The position numbers and the translations under genes are program-made. Positions 1-8,635 of a DNA stretch of 64,000 bases are shown here, one piece after another; position 1 is the stretch's first letter; each line of letters opens with the position of its first letter. The DNA is from Verrucomicrobiales bacterium (GTDB taxonomy: Bacteria > Verrucomicrobiota > Verrucomicrobiia > Verrucomicrobiales > DEV007). The notes under the pieces are model-generated. The model saw only the letters and a program-made list of their open reading frames with translations. It was not told where the DNA came from and did no database searches. The stretch lies in NCBI GenBank assembly GCA_029213265.1, contig JARGNG010000006.1, positions 70,035 to 134,034 on the forward strand, given 5' to 3'.

Positions 1-951
1 AACCCTGCGGCGGAAATTGGGTCCGCTGTCTCATCTGATCCACTGGAGGGTCCCGGCCCGGGAGGCTCCGGCGTTGGATCAGGCGACCGGGTATTGGCTC
101 AGCCCAGTTTTGTTGGGCCTGCCGGTTCAGATCGGAACGTGTTGTCAGATTCCCTGACCCGGGCATCGTTTTCCTCCGACGAAATCTCCGATCCTATTAT
201 TGAGCGACTGGTCTCCACCGGGGTTGAACTCCGCTCGGCAGACAACATGCAGGGGGCGTTGCAGGCATTGAAAGAGGCAGAGGCTGCGCTGCCCGATCAT
301 CCGCGAATCATGAGCGAACTGGCGGCTACCTATCGTCAGATGGGGCTGGATGAAAAAGCAGATGGGTACTGGGAGAGGGTGGAATCCCTCGGGGAAATCG
401 GCGCGGGAGACTACTATTCGATCGCGCGCCTTCAGTTGCGGGGGGAGGTCGTGCCGGCGGAAGGCGCGGTCGAACAGTTGATGAAAATCGGAAATGTCAT
501 CATTGAGGAGAAATCCTCTGAAAAGCCGGGGGAGAAGCTGGCGGCCCGGATCGTGATTGAAGCGGATCCTTTGCTGCGACCTGATGGCGAGCAACTTTCC
601 GTCCTCGTATTTTTCTATGATCAGGTCGATGGCAGCCAAATCAAACGCTCCACGGCCTTGACTTCCTATCTGTATCCGACGGAGCCGTATGATTGGCAAG
701 TGGATGGAAGAGAGGAAATCATCGTCAATTATGATCAGTCGAGCCTCACCGAGGAGCAAAAGAGGGAATTGGGCGAAAGAAAATATTTTGGATACGTAAT
801 TCAGCTGTATTATCGGGATGAATTACAGGATAGAGTAGCGATGCCTCCGGAATTGGAAGAGCATCATATGGAAGATCCTGTGAACACTCCGACGCAACCG
901 GATCGCCTAGAACCGGAAAATGCTCTTTTTCCTGAATCACCTGGATTGTAA
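1..951 (+). CDS. TPR-like repeat protein, 5' partial
   Basis: The reading frame is open from base 1 to the TAA at 949-951, so the gene starts upstream of the window. A TTG at 94 is the first possible internal start, but the Pro/Gly/Ser-rich codons before it look like coding linker sequence. The stretch encoded at about 205-400 has TPR character: helices with the pattern GVELRSADNMQGALQALKEA followed by a second ATYRQMG helix. The rest (about 480-900) is mixed beta/acidic and matches nothing I recognise. It lies 17 nt upstream of the pseudokinase/SUMF1 gene on the same strand, so the two are probably co-transcribed and may share a signalling or scaffold role; that is inference. Confidence 0.7.
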   Translation, partial: NPAAEIGSAVSSDPLEGPGPGGSGVGSGDRVLAQPSFVGPAGSDRNVLSDSLTRASFSSDEISDPIIERLVSTGVELRSADNMQGALQALKEAEAALPDHPRIMSELAATYRQMGLDEKADGYWERVESLGEIGAGDYYSIARLQLRGEVVPAEGAVEQLMKIGNVIIEEKSSEKPGEKLAARIVIEADPLLRPDGEQLSVLVFFYDQVDGSQIKRSTALTSYLYPTEPYDWQVDGREEIIVNYDQSSLTEEQKRELGERKYFGYVIQLYYRDELQDRVAMPPELEEHHMEDPVNTPTQPDRLEPENALFPESPGL

Positions 952-968
952 TTGTTCCCAAAGCACTT

Positions 969-3209
969 ATGTCGACTCCCACCGTTGTTTTTCTCATAGA
1001 TTCCTCCGATGCGGATCGGAATGACATTCGTTCCATTTTAGGGGATCGCGCCGATGAGATCATCGAAGCAGCCACCGCTGCCGAAGCATTTGAAAAGGCG
1101 AGAAAGCTGGACGGTGTCACGATGATGATCGCGGGTCTCGATGCCAAGTCTGGAACGGAGACCCTCGATTTCCGGGATCATCTCCACGGAGGAATCGGAT
1201 TGTTTCCCAGCGTCTTTTGCAGCCGGGAGGATATGACGGAATTTTATCCCCGAATTCTTGAGAACGAGCGCCTTTTCTTCAAGCCGGTCAATCGGGGAGT
1301 GCTCCTCGATTGGTTCGAATCAGTGCGTGGTAAGGGCGGCGAAGAGGGAGAGTCCGAAGCTCCCCCCGAGACGGTCGAGCATCCCACCGAGGCGGGGCCT
1401 GTCAGTTCCCCGCCACCCGAGATTGAGACGGCACCCAGCACCGATCCGAATCCGGAGCCTCTGCCTGCGTTGGAAACGGCTCCGATCCAGCTGCCGGAAG
1501 ACGCCCTGCCCGTCGGAACCCGACTGGGTGACTACAAGCTGCTTCGCGAAATTCAGAGAGACAATGATTTTGCCCTGTATGAAGCGGAGCAAACTTCGAT
1601 CGGCCGACGCGTCGCTTTGAAGACCCTCTATCGTAAGCACCGAAAGGATATCAACTGGGTTCAGGGGTTTGTGAATGAGGCCAGCGCGAGGGCGTCCGTG
1701 AACCATCCTTCGATTTCCCTGGTGTACGAATGTGACCAGGAAATGGGCGTGAATTTCTACACGTTGGAATTGGTAGATGCCCCGAGCTTGACCGATCTCG
1801 CTCGTCGACGCAGTCAGCTTGAGGAGGGTTCTCTCTGGAAAGTATTGGAGGCAGCCGCTGACTCACTCATTTATCTGCGGGACAGCGGAATGTCTCACCG
1901 GCTGATTTCTGCACAGAGTATCCTGATGCTTCGAAGCGGAGAGCCCCGGATCGCAAATCCAGTGCGGGGACGTGGCGTTCCGCTCTCGGTGGAGGAAGAA
2001 AAGCAGCAATTGCAATTGCTCGGAGACGCTGTTTCCCCGTTTCTGAAAGCGGGAGGAGATCCGGCCCTGCATTCCCTCGTCGACCGCATGGGAGCAGATC
2101 GTATTGATGCGATCAATTCGATTGATGGTCTCAAGAAAGCGCTCTCTCCCGTTGATCCGAATGATGGATTGTCCGACGCGGAAATTGCCAAGCTGAACGA
2201 GAAAGAAACCAACCGCACTGCGCTGGTTGTGGGAACCTTGATCGGACTTCTCATTGTTGCGGCAGCCGTTGCTGCCGTCCTCATGATGGGCAAAACCCCC
2301 GAAGTGCGACCTCTCAACGGGCTGACAAAGATTCCGGAGGGTGTGTTTCCCTATCAGGACGAAGGCGAAACGGAAGTAGGGGAATTCTGGATTGGGCGAT
2401 ATGAAGTTACGATCGCAAACTACGCTGAATTTTTGGCTGATCTGGAGAAAAATCCTGCAAAAGCGAAAGCTCTGCGGCACCCGGATCAGCCGGAAGGAAA
2501 GGTCGACTATATTCCGGAGAAATGGAGCCAGATTTACGCGGAAGCGATGAAGGGCGGAAAATTTATCGGGCCGGTGGATCCGAACTGCCCCGTCGTAGGA
2601 GTCGACTGGTGGGATGCGCATGCCTACGCAAAGTGGGTTGGCGGACGACTCCCGACCGAGCAGGAATGGGAAAAAGCAGCCCGGGGCCGTTCGGGAAATG
2701 TGTTCCCGTGGGGGAGTGAAGTCGTGCCGGCGAATTTCAACAGCGGACTTGATCATGAGAAGTCTGAGTCGACCGCGGAAGGGGCGATAGACGGATACAA
2801 ATACTGGTGTCCGGTCGACGCGATCCCCGCGGATGAAAGCCGCTACGGAGTGGTCGGTTTGGCCGGGAATGTGAGTGAATGGACCGCGACATGGGATGCT
2901 CATCCGGATTCTCCGGACAAGCGGGTTCCCCTGAAGCGGGGTGCTTCCTTTGCGACGAAGTCCGGTTTTGAGCTGAAATCCCGTCGCGCTGGAGATTCAG
3001 CCGGGGAGAGGAACTTCTGGACGGGATTTCGGATCGCTTCGGACAGCGAAGCGCCCAAGCGGATGAAAGGGGAAGCCGCGGCTCCCGAAGCGGAGACTTC
3101 CAAGGCGGAAGCTCCTGATATGAATGCTCCCGCGATGTCGGATCCTCCGTCCGATGCTCCGGCTCCGGAGACGCCGGCTGCGCCCAAGGCCGAGCCCAAG
3201 GCGGAATAA
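969..3209 (+). CDS. Receiver-like / pseudokinase / SUMF1 (formylglycine-enzyme-like) membrane fusion
   Basis: 746 aa. Residues 1-118 resemble a response-regulator receiver: the FFKP lysine motif (103-106) is present, but no Asp is seen at the end of strand 3 (MMIAGLDA, 52-59). After a Pro/Glu linker, residues about 185-395 have a Ser/Thr-kinase fold with the VALK lysine (K218). The glycine loop is degenerate, the catalytic HRD reads HRL (310-312) and the DFG region reads ANPVRG. One membrane helix follows at about 418-440. Residues about 455-695 form an SUMF1/FGE-sulfatase domain (GRLPTEQEWEKAARG, GLAGNVSEW), ending in a Pro/Ala/Glu tail. SUMF1 domains outside true FGEs often lack the catalytic cysteines, so a binding or structural role is as likely as catalysis. 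ATG start 17 nt after the TPR gene. Confidence 0.85.
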   Translation: MSTPTVVFLIDSSDADRNDIRSILGDRADEIIEAATAAEAFEKARKLDGVTMMIAGLDAKSGTETLDFRDHLHGGIGLFPSVFCSREDMTEFYPRILENERLFFKPVNRGVLLDWFESVRGKGGEEGESEAPPETVEHPTEAGPVSSPPPEIETAPSTDPNPEPLPALETAPIQLPEDALPVGTRLGDYKLLREIQRDNDFALYEAEQTSIGRRVALKTLYRKHRKDINWVQGFVNEASARASVNHPSISLVYECDQEMGVNFYTLELVDAPSLTDLARRRSQLEEGSLWKVLEAAADSLIYLRDSGMSHRLISAQSILMLRSGEPRIANPVRGRGVPLSVEEEKQQLQLLGDAVSPFLKAGGDPALHSLVDRMGADRIDAINSIDGLKKALSPVDPNDGLSDAEIAKLNEKETNRTALVVGTLIGLLIVAAAVAAVLMMGKTPEVRPLNGLTKIPEGVFPYQDEGETEVGEFWIGRYEVTIANYAEFLADLEKNPAKAKALRHPDQPEGKVDYIPEKWSQIYAEAMKGGKFIGPVDPNCPVVGVDWWDAHAYAKWVGGRLPTEQEWEKAARGRSGNVFPWGSEVVPANFNSGLDHEKSESTAEGAIDGYKYWCPVDAIPADESRYGVVGLAGNVSEWTATWDAHPDSPDKRVPLKRGASFATKSGFELKSRRAGDSAGERNFWTGFRIASDSEAPKRMKGEAAAPEAETSKAEAPDMNAPAMSDPPSDAPAPETPAAPKAEPKAE

Positions 3210-3215
3210 GCTTGC

Positions 3216-3398
3216 TCAATCGTGGATTCCGCGAGCTTCGGCGAACAGATCCCCGCCGTCTTCGTAGACGCTGATAACCATCGGTCGGCAGCAGACTTCG
3301 CAATCATAGTCGAGGTCACACGGGGTTTCCGGGGCCGCGGGGAGGGGAACCTGAAAGGGCTCAAAACAGGTCGGACAGGTAACTTCGGCAAGATCCAT
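3216..3398 (-). CDS. CPXCG motif-containing small cysteine-rich protein
   Basis: 60 aa. Two Cys pairs, CPTC (residues 9-12) and CEVC (33-36), give the likely metal-binding knuckles. The spacing and the following PMVISVYEDGG match the Cys_rich_CPXG small protein family, which has no established function and is usually 55-65 aa long. The ATG start is followed by MDLAEVTCP. It is convergent with the SUMF1 fusion gene; six bases separate the stops. Its 5' side faces the rpsA leader, so 3399-3602 may carry divergent promoters. Confidence 0.8.
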   Translation of the reverse strand: MDLAEVTCPTCFEPFQVPLPAAPETPCDLDYDCEVCCRPMVISVYEDGGDLFAEARGIHD

Positions 3399-3463
3399 GG
3401 GAAATGATCACGGATTTTGCCGTAATTGCGACGCTTTCCTTTCCGAAACGCCCCCCGGAAAAA

Positions 3464-3493
3464 TGCTTGTGAAATAGTTGTTTCCCTATAGAT
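3464..3493 (+). promoter_or_regulatory. Possible rpsA promoter
   Basis: A TATAGAT hexamer-like -10 (3487-3493) has TGCTTG 17 bp upstream (3464-3469). The -35 is poor, so the call rests mainly on the -10 and on position about 110 bp before rpsA. Confidence 0.3.
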
Positions 3494-3572
3494 TTGCGGC
3501 CCTCCGCCCGTCGCTGGTGCTTCGTGGACAGGCCGGAGGTATCAAATCGAAGCGTAATCGGAAGGCTAAATT

Positions 3573-3588
3573 AACCAACCAACCAACC
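3573..3588 (+). repeat. (AACC)4 repeat in rpsA leader
   Basis: Four perfect tandem AACC units lie 14 bp before the rpsA ATG, exactly where a Shine-Dalgarno would be expected. No purine-rich Shine-Dalgarno is present between 3560 and 3602. Messages for S1 in other bacteria commonly lack a strong Shine-Dalgarno and are autoregulated by S1 binding; a similar role here is inference. Confidence 0.6.
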
Positions 3589-3602
3589 CTAAACTACATC
3601 TT

Positions 3603-5327
3603 ATGGCAGCGACCATTATTCCAAAAAACCCGGAGCTTTTTGCTCTGATCGAAAACCAATTTCACTCCCACCGCGAGAACTCTATCGTGCGGGGAACCAT
3701 CATTGAAATCCGTCCGCAGGTCGTGGTCGTTGATATCGGTGCCAAGTCGGAGGGCATTATCGCTATCTCCGAATTCGAAGACGAAGAATTTGCCGTAGGC
3801 GACGAAATCGAAGTCCTTCTCGAAAAGCTCGAGAACGACGAAGGTATGGTCGTTCTCTCCAAGGAGAAGGCAGCCCATAAGCAAAACTGGGACAAGATCG
3901 TTAAAGTATACGAAGACGGCGGTCTCGTTAAAGGTAAGGTCAAGTCGGTCGTCAAAGGCGGTCTCATGGTCAACGTGGGCGTCGAGGCATTCCTTCCCGG
4001 CTCTCAGATCGACATCATTCCTCCGAAGGATCTCAACGAGTATGTCGGCAACGTATACGAGTTCAAGATCGTCAAGGTAAATGACATCCGTAAGAACATC
4101 GTCCTGAGCCGTCGCGAAGTGATCGAAGCCGAGCGTGCTGAGCAGCGTGCTGAGTTCCTCGACTCCGTCAAGATTGGCGACAATGTCGAAGGTCTCGTCA
4201 AGAACATCACCGACTTCGGTGCGTTCATCGATCTTCAGGGTATGGACGGACTTCTTCACATCACTGATATGAGCTGGGGTCGCATCAATCACCCGAGCGA
4301 AATGCTTGCCATCGGTCAGTCGATTGAAGTCATCATTCTCGACGTCGACAAAGAGAAAGAGCGTGTTTCGCTTGGCCTCAAGCAACTCCAGGACAACCCC
4401 TGGGAAGCGATCGACAACAAGTTTCCTATCGGAACCGAGGTCGCCGGAAAAATCACGAAGCTCGTTCCTTACGGAGCCTTCGTCGAAATCGAGCGCGGTG
4501 TGGAAGGGCTCATTCACGTGTCCGAGCTTTCCTGGACAAAGCGCATCACGCGCCCGAGCGATGTTCTCGCTCTCGAGCAGGAGGTCAAAGCCGTCGTTCT
4601 TGCGATCAACAAGGAAGAGCAGAAAATCTCCCTTGGTGTTCGTCAACTCGAGCCCAACCCATGGGACGAAGTCGAGTCCCGCTACCCGATCGGATCCACG
4701 ATCAAAGGCGAGATCCGCAACCTTACTCCTTACGGTGCTTTCGTAGAACTCGAAGACGGTATCGACGGAATGATCCACGTATCCGACCTCAGTTGGACAC
4801 GGAAGATCAATCATCCGAGCGAGATCCTCAAGAAGGGCGAAGAAGTCGAGGCAGCCGTTCTCGAAATCGACAAGACAAACCAGCGCATCAGCCTGGGCGT
4901 CAAGCAGCTTGAAAACGATCCGTGGAGCGAAATTGATACCCGCTTCAGCGTCGGTGACCTTGTCAAAGGAACGGTCGCCAAGATCGCAAGTTTTGGTGCT
5001 TTCATCCAGCTGGAAGACGACATCGACGGACTTGTCCACATCTCGCAGCTCAGCGAAGATCACGTGGCCAAGGTCAAGGATGTCATCAAGGTTGGCGACG
5101 ACGTCGAAGCCCGCGTCATCAAGGTCGATAAAGTCGAGCGACGCATTGGTCTTTCGATCAAGGCAGCCGAATACTCCGAAGAGCAGCTCAAGAAAGAGAC
5201 GGCAGCATTCGATGCTCTCCGTCCGAGTTCCGACCTTGTTGGACTCGAGCAGGCGTTCAACCTCGCAACCGAGGAATGGCGTCCGGGAGAAGGCGAAGAT
5301 TCCGGAGAAGAGAAGGGCGAAGAGTAA
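3603..5327 (+). CDS. rpsA: 30S ribosomal protein S1
   Basis: 574 aa, the usual length for a full six-domain S1. Successive S1/OB repeats are visible from about residue 25 to 525, each with the pattern G.V..I..FGAF(V/I)...G.(D/E)GL(I/V)H(I/V)S.LSW (for example VKNITDFGAFIDLQGMDGLL and TKLVPYGAFVEIERGVEGLI). The protein binds mRNA on the small subunit and unwinds leaders during initiation. The acidic tail (about 550-574) is normal for the family. ATG at 3603 is chosen because the N-terminus MAATIIPKNPELFALIENQF fits the family. Monocistronic, bounded by an AACC-repeat leader and a strong terminator. Codon usage looks strongly biased (GTC, CTC, ATC, AAG), as expected for a highly expressed gene. 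Confidence 0.97.
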   Translation: MAATIIPKNPELFALIENQFHSHRENSIVRGTIIEIRPQVVVVDIGAKSEGIIAISEFEDEEFAVGDEIEVLLEKLENDEGMVVLSKEKAAHKQNWDKIVKVYEDGGLVKGKVKSVVKGGLMVNVGVEAFLPGSQIDIIPPKDLNEYVGNVYEFKIVKVNDIRKNIVLSRREVIEAERAEQRAEFLDSVKIGDNVEGLVKNITDFGAFIDLQGMDGLLHITDMSWGRINHPSEMLAIGQSIEVIILDVDKEKERVSLGLKQLQDNPWEAIDNKFPIGTEVAGKITKLVPYGAFVEIERGVEGLIHVSELSWTKRITRPSDVLALEQEVKAVVLAINKEEQKISLGVRQLEPNPWDEVESRYPIGSTIKGEIRNLTPYGAFVELEDGIDGMIHVSDLSWTRKINHPSEILKKGEEVEAAVLEIDKTNQRISLGVKQLENDPWSEIDTRFSVGDLVKGTVAKIASFGAFIQLEDDIDGLVHISQLSEDHVAKVKDVIKVGDDVEARVIKVDKVERRIGLSIKAAEYSEEQLKKETAAFDALRPSSDLVGLEQAFNLATEEWRPGEGEDSGEEKGEE

Positions 5328-5380
5328 TTTTTATCCTCATTGCCGACACGGAGGTAATTGCTTCCGTGTTTCCAATTTCG

Positions 5381-5412
5381 AAAAGAGCAGGACGAAAGTC
5401 CTGCTCTTTTTC
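5381..5412 (+). terminator. Rho-independent terminator of rpsA
   Basis: A 13-bp perfect stem (5381-5393 with 5398-5410) is closed by a GAAA tetraloop and followed by T residues. A weaker hairpin lies just upstream, around 5346-5369 (ACACGGA paired with TCCGTGT). Confidence 0.92.
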
Positions 5413-5495
5413 GTTTTCAGGGCCGATAGGGAGTCATTTTTCGTCCCGGTCGAGGTCACATTCCGGCACTTTACGAAAACAACTTATAGGCGCAC

Positions 5496-5501
5496 TATAA
5501 T
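5496..5501 (+). promoter_or_regulatory. Putative -10 element for the PEGA/SUMF1 gene
   Basis: A consensus TATAAT lies between the rpsA terminator and the PEGA gene; the AT-rich TTTACG region near 5470 could act as a weak -35. Transcription from about 5508 would leave a leader of about 57 nt before the ATG at 5565, which argues for that start over the GTG at 5520. Confidence 0.45.
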
Positions 5502-5564
5502 CAATGCTGTTATTGAGCCGTGTTTCGGCACTCTCTTCGCAGCTGGGAACGGGCCTCCTGCCGG

Positions 5565-7646
5565 ATGAATCGGGAAACTACCAGAATCGACCTCCCCCCG
5601 CCGCGGATGATCAAGCCGCGGAGGCCTTCCCGTTGGTTGTGGGTGACTGTGATTTTCATTGCTCTCGCGATTGGAACAGGGTCCGGGCTTTATGTGGGAT
5701 TGAAAAAGGGGAACCGGGAAATTTCTGCCGAGCAAAAGGAAACCGCACGGAACCGCGATGTGGCGGTCAAGATCGCCGAGGCGGGCGTTGCTGTATCGGA
5801 GGGAAACTGGCTCGAGGCCCGCAAATTGTTCGAGGAGGTGAAGCAGCTTGAGCCCGAGAACCCGGACGCCCGGGCTTCTCTACCCCTGATTGACCGGCGA
5901 TTGGATGAAGCGCGCGGCAGCCTGCAGGTGATTTCTGATCCACCGGGGGCAACGGTCTTGGTCGAAGGAGTAGGGGAATTCGTTACCCCCGCGCTCATTG
6001 GTCGGCTTCCGCTCGGGGATCACGAAGTGACTATTTTCAAGGAAGGTTTTGAATCGATCACGAAAACAGTGTCAGTCGCGGACGATGATCTCGTTGTTTT
6101 GAATGAAATCGAGCTCAGTAAAACTGCCGGTCAGCTGGAAGTGGTAAGTGAGCCCAAAGCGGAATTCCGGCTCATTAAGACCGTGGAGAACGATCAGCAG
6201 GAACTCGTCAAGGTCGGTCGGACTCCGGTGTTGATTGAAAAGCTGGACCCCGGTGAATATGAAGTATTGCTGGCGGTTGAGGGCTGGCCTGAGTATTCGG
6301 AAAAAATCCTGGTGGAAAACAATCGAAACACTTCGGTTTCCGCCGTGTTTGCCAAAGGCGGTCTCAAAGTCACCAGTGATCCGATTGGCGCGGAAGTCTG
6401 GCTTCTTTCTCCCGATTCCGAATCGGAGGAGGCGGAAAAGGTCGGGACGACCCCGTTGAACTTGAGTGGACTTCCCGTTGGCACGCATCAGATTGAATTG
6501 CGCTACGGGGACTGGTCACCTATACGGCGGACGGTGGAAGTCGCCGATGGCGTCACCGAGGACCTGGGGTTTTCGTGGGAGCGGGCGCTGGTCATCTTTG
6601 AGAGTGACCCTCCCGGCGCGGCTGTCTTTCAGGGTTCGAGGCGTCTTGGCAATGGGCGCGAGGTGACGCCTTTTCAGGCGGAGTTGCCGGAGGGCGAATA
6701 CCGATTTTCCGCTCAGCATGAAAAGCTGGGAGGTGTTCAACAGATTGCCCGGGTTGATGCCGAGGCGGGAAGCAACGTAGTCGATTTTGAGTTCGCCTAT
6801 GGTTCGGTGAGCTTGACCAGCGAGCCGGCCGGAGTCGCTGTTTTGTCGAATGGGGTTCCAATCGGGCGAACCCCCCTGACTCTTCCCGTGGTGCCTCCCG
6901 GATCCTATTCCTACGTGTTGAGCAAGGAGCGGTATCGGGATGCTTCGGTCTCCGGCACAGTAGAGGAAGGTGGGGTCCTCAACTTTACCGCTTCCCTTAC
7001 CTATGACCCAGCCCCCGTGGCAGCCCGAAACTTCAAGAACGGAATCGGGCAGGATCTCTCTTGGATAGGGACGTTGAATGGCTGGGTGGCGTCGCATGAA
7101 ACGACGCAGGAGCAGTATCAGCGGATCGCCGGAAACAATCCCAGCTACTTTAAGAATCCAAAGCACCCGGTCGAGAGCGTCACCTGGTATCAGGCAGTGA
7201 AGTTTTGCGAGGCGTTGACGGTTCTGGAGCAGGGGTTGGGAAACCTTCCCGCGGGCTACCGCTACCGGTTGCCGACCGACTCTGAATGGAGTCGCTTTGC
7301 GGGAAATCAAAAGCTCGATGCCGCAATTTCGAGTCTATTTGATCGCAAGGAATCCACTGCGCCGGTAGGTACACTCGCTCCGAATCAGTTCGGACTTTAC
7401 GATGTCCGCGGAAATGTATGGGAGTGGGTCAGTGACTGGTATTCCCAGACGATCGTGAACCGGGTGAGACAGGAAGGGTCCACTCCGGTAATGGAATGGG
7501 TGGGAACGGACCGCAAAGTTCTTCGCGGTGGCGGTTGGACGCGTTCCTCTAAGTTTGACCTCGCGATTGAGAACCGGATGGGAGCCCGTCCTTCTTCTGA
7601 AGACCGCTACGATGTTGGATTCCGGGTGGTCTTAATGCCGGACTGA
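5565..7646 (+). CDS. PEGA-repeat protein with C-terminal SUMF1 domain, membrane-anchored
   Basis: 693 aa from ATG 5565 (an in-frame GTG at 5520 would add 15 residues). A basic N-terminus is followed by one membrane helix (WLWVTVIFIALAIGTGSGLY), then a helical stretch with TPR-like character. About five PEGA-type beta repeats follow, recognisable by SDPPGA, SDPIGAEVW, ESDPPGAAVF and SEPAGVAV, each leading to a PLG, PVG or PPG turn. The C-terminal part (from about residue 500) is an SUMF1/FGE-like domain (NPSYFKNPKHPVESVTWYQA, YRLPTDSEW, GNVWEWVSDW, VLRGGGW). Most of the protein should lie outside the cytoplasmic membrane. PEGA domains are linked to surface-layer or envelope proteins; catalysis by the SUMF1 part is uncertain. 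The stop directly abuts the stop of the convergent gene, leaving no room for a terminator. Confidence 0.85.
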   Translation: MNRETTRIDLPPPRMIKPRRPSRWLWVTVIFIALAIGTGSGLYVGLKKGNREISAEQKETARNRDVAVKIAEAGVAVSEGNWLEARKLFEEVKQLEPENPDARASLPLIDRRLDEARGSLQVISDPPGATVLVEGVGEFVTPALIGRLPLGDHEVTIFKEGFESITKTVSVADDDLVVLNEIELSKTAGQLEVVSEPKAEFRLIKTVENDQQELVKVGRTPVLIEKLDPGEYEVLLAVEGWPEYSEKILVENNRNTSVSAVFAKGGLKVTSDPIGAEVWLLSPDSESEEAEKVGTTPLNLSGLPVGTHQIELRYGDWSPIRRTVEVADGVTEDLGFSWERALVIFESDPPGAAVFQGSRRLGNGREVTPFQAELPEGEYRFSAQHEKLGGVQQIARVDAEAGSNVVDFEFAYGSVSLTSEPAGVAVLSNGVPIGRTPLTLPVVPPGSYSYVLSKERYRDASVSGTVEEGGVLNFTASLTYDPAPVAARNFKNGIGQDLSWIGTLNGWVASHETTQEQYQRIAGNNPSYFKNPKHPVESVTWYQAVKFCEALTVLEQGLGNLPAGYRYRLPTDSEWSRFAGNQKLDAAISSLFDRKESTAPVGTLAPNQFGLYDVRGNVWEWVSDWYSQTIVNRVRQEGSTPVMEWVGTDRKVLRGGGWTRSSKFDLAIENRMGARPSSEDRYDVGFRVVLMPD

Positions 7647-8534
7647 TTACTCCACGATAAAGTTGGCACGAACTTCCGGCGGGATGTCGCCCTGCGGGCG
7701 GAAATGATACATGCGGTTGGCTGGTTCGCCGGGGCCTTTCGCCGCGTAAATTGCCACCTCGACCTTGGGGGAATTTCCGTCTGTCACTTCCAACTTTCGC
7801 GTTGTGATGGTGACGGAGTTTTGTCCTTTTTTGAGGCCTCCCATGACGAGTTCCGTCAACTTGACGTTGGAAAACTTTCCAGTGAGATGACCGTTGACCG
7901 TGATCGAGACTTCGTAGCCGGTGGCGTCGATCCAGGCTTCGGCAATGTATTCGGGCGTATTGACGGGCTGCGGGACAGCAGGCAATTGTGGAATCGGCTG
8001 AAACTCGACCCCGGTAAGGAAGGAGAAATCAGTGTTCCGAATTTGGAGGAGCAGGTCGGCGTTGTTGCCAATCTTGACGACACGAAGATTGTCGAACCTC
8101 CAGGAACCTTCTTCGCGGAGAAAATGGAGAACGAGGAGATTGTCACTCACCTCTGTGGGGCCGCCTCCAAAATTTGCTTTTCCGTAGTAGGTCGAGCTTG
8201 CGGTCACCCCTGTGCTGTAGACTCCCAAGGATACCATACCTTCGAGCGAAGGCGGTTGGATCGGGTCCTCGAACATGGCCTGTGGAAAAGGAATCTTTTG
8301 CGAGACAATCCGGTTGCGGGTTTCGATCTGACGAGAATAGGCGGTGACCCGTTCCCATTTTTCCAAATCACCGGAGGCCATTGCCTGACGCCAGGCATGA
8401 TACGCGCTTTCCAAAGTGACGCGCAAAGCCGGGTCAGGCTTTGCTGCTCCGGCAGCTTGTCCTTGAAGAGGTTGAGTTCCCCAGATTCCGAGAAAGGCGG
8501 TCAGAAATGCGGCATAGAAAACGTGTTTTCGCAT
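7647..8534 (-). CDS. Secreted protein of unknown function
   Basis: 295 aa. The N-terminus has a signal peptide (MRKHVFYAAFLTAFLGIWG, likely cleaved after LQGQA). Residues about 35-165 look like an alpha+beta SnoaL/NTF2-type fold (AYHAWRQAMASGDLEKWERV, then FLREEGSWRFDNLRVVKI), but I cannot confirm it. The C-terminal half (about 190-290) is all-beta, with ATGYEVSITVNGHLTGKF resembling a ligand-binding jelly-roll. No catalytic motif is seen. Monocistronic on the minus strand; its TAA (complement of 7647-7649) directly adjoins the TGA of the PEGA gene. Confidence 0.7.
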   Translation of the reverse strand: MRKHVFYAAFLTAFLGIWGTQPLQGQAAGAAKPDPALRVTLESAYHAWRQAMASGDLEKWERVTAYSRQIETRNRIVSQKIPFPQAMFEDPIQPPSLEGMVSLGVYSTGVTASSTYYGKANFGGGPTEVSDNLLVLHFLREEGSWRFDNLRVVKIGNNADLLLQIRNTDFSFLTGVEFQPIPQLPAVPQPVNTPEYIAEAWIDATGYEVSITVNGHLTGKFSNVKLTELVMGGLKKGQNSVTITTRKLEVTDGNSPKVEVAIYAAKGPGEPANRMYHFRPQGDIPPEVRANFIVE

Positions 8535-8635
8535 GGCGAAAGTGTATCACCACAGCGCAAATTGAACAGGAGCGTTTGTGAGGGAAGCGAATCGACTTGA
8601 ATTCCGCGTTCGAACTTCTAATCTCGATTGAAGGT

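Noticed and set aside
1863..2903. 346-codon minus-strand frame opposite the SUMF1 fusion
   Set aside because: Composition matches an antisense shadow; the plus frame has clear kinase and SUMF1 motifs.
3594..5063. A 489-codon open frame on the minus strand opposite rpsA
   Set aside because: It mirrors the codon-biased rpsA sequence (GTC/GAC richness yields Asp/Val-rich antisense protein) and has no domain character.
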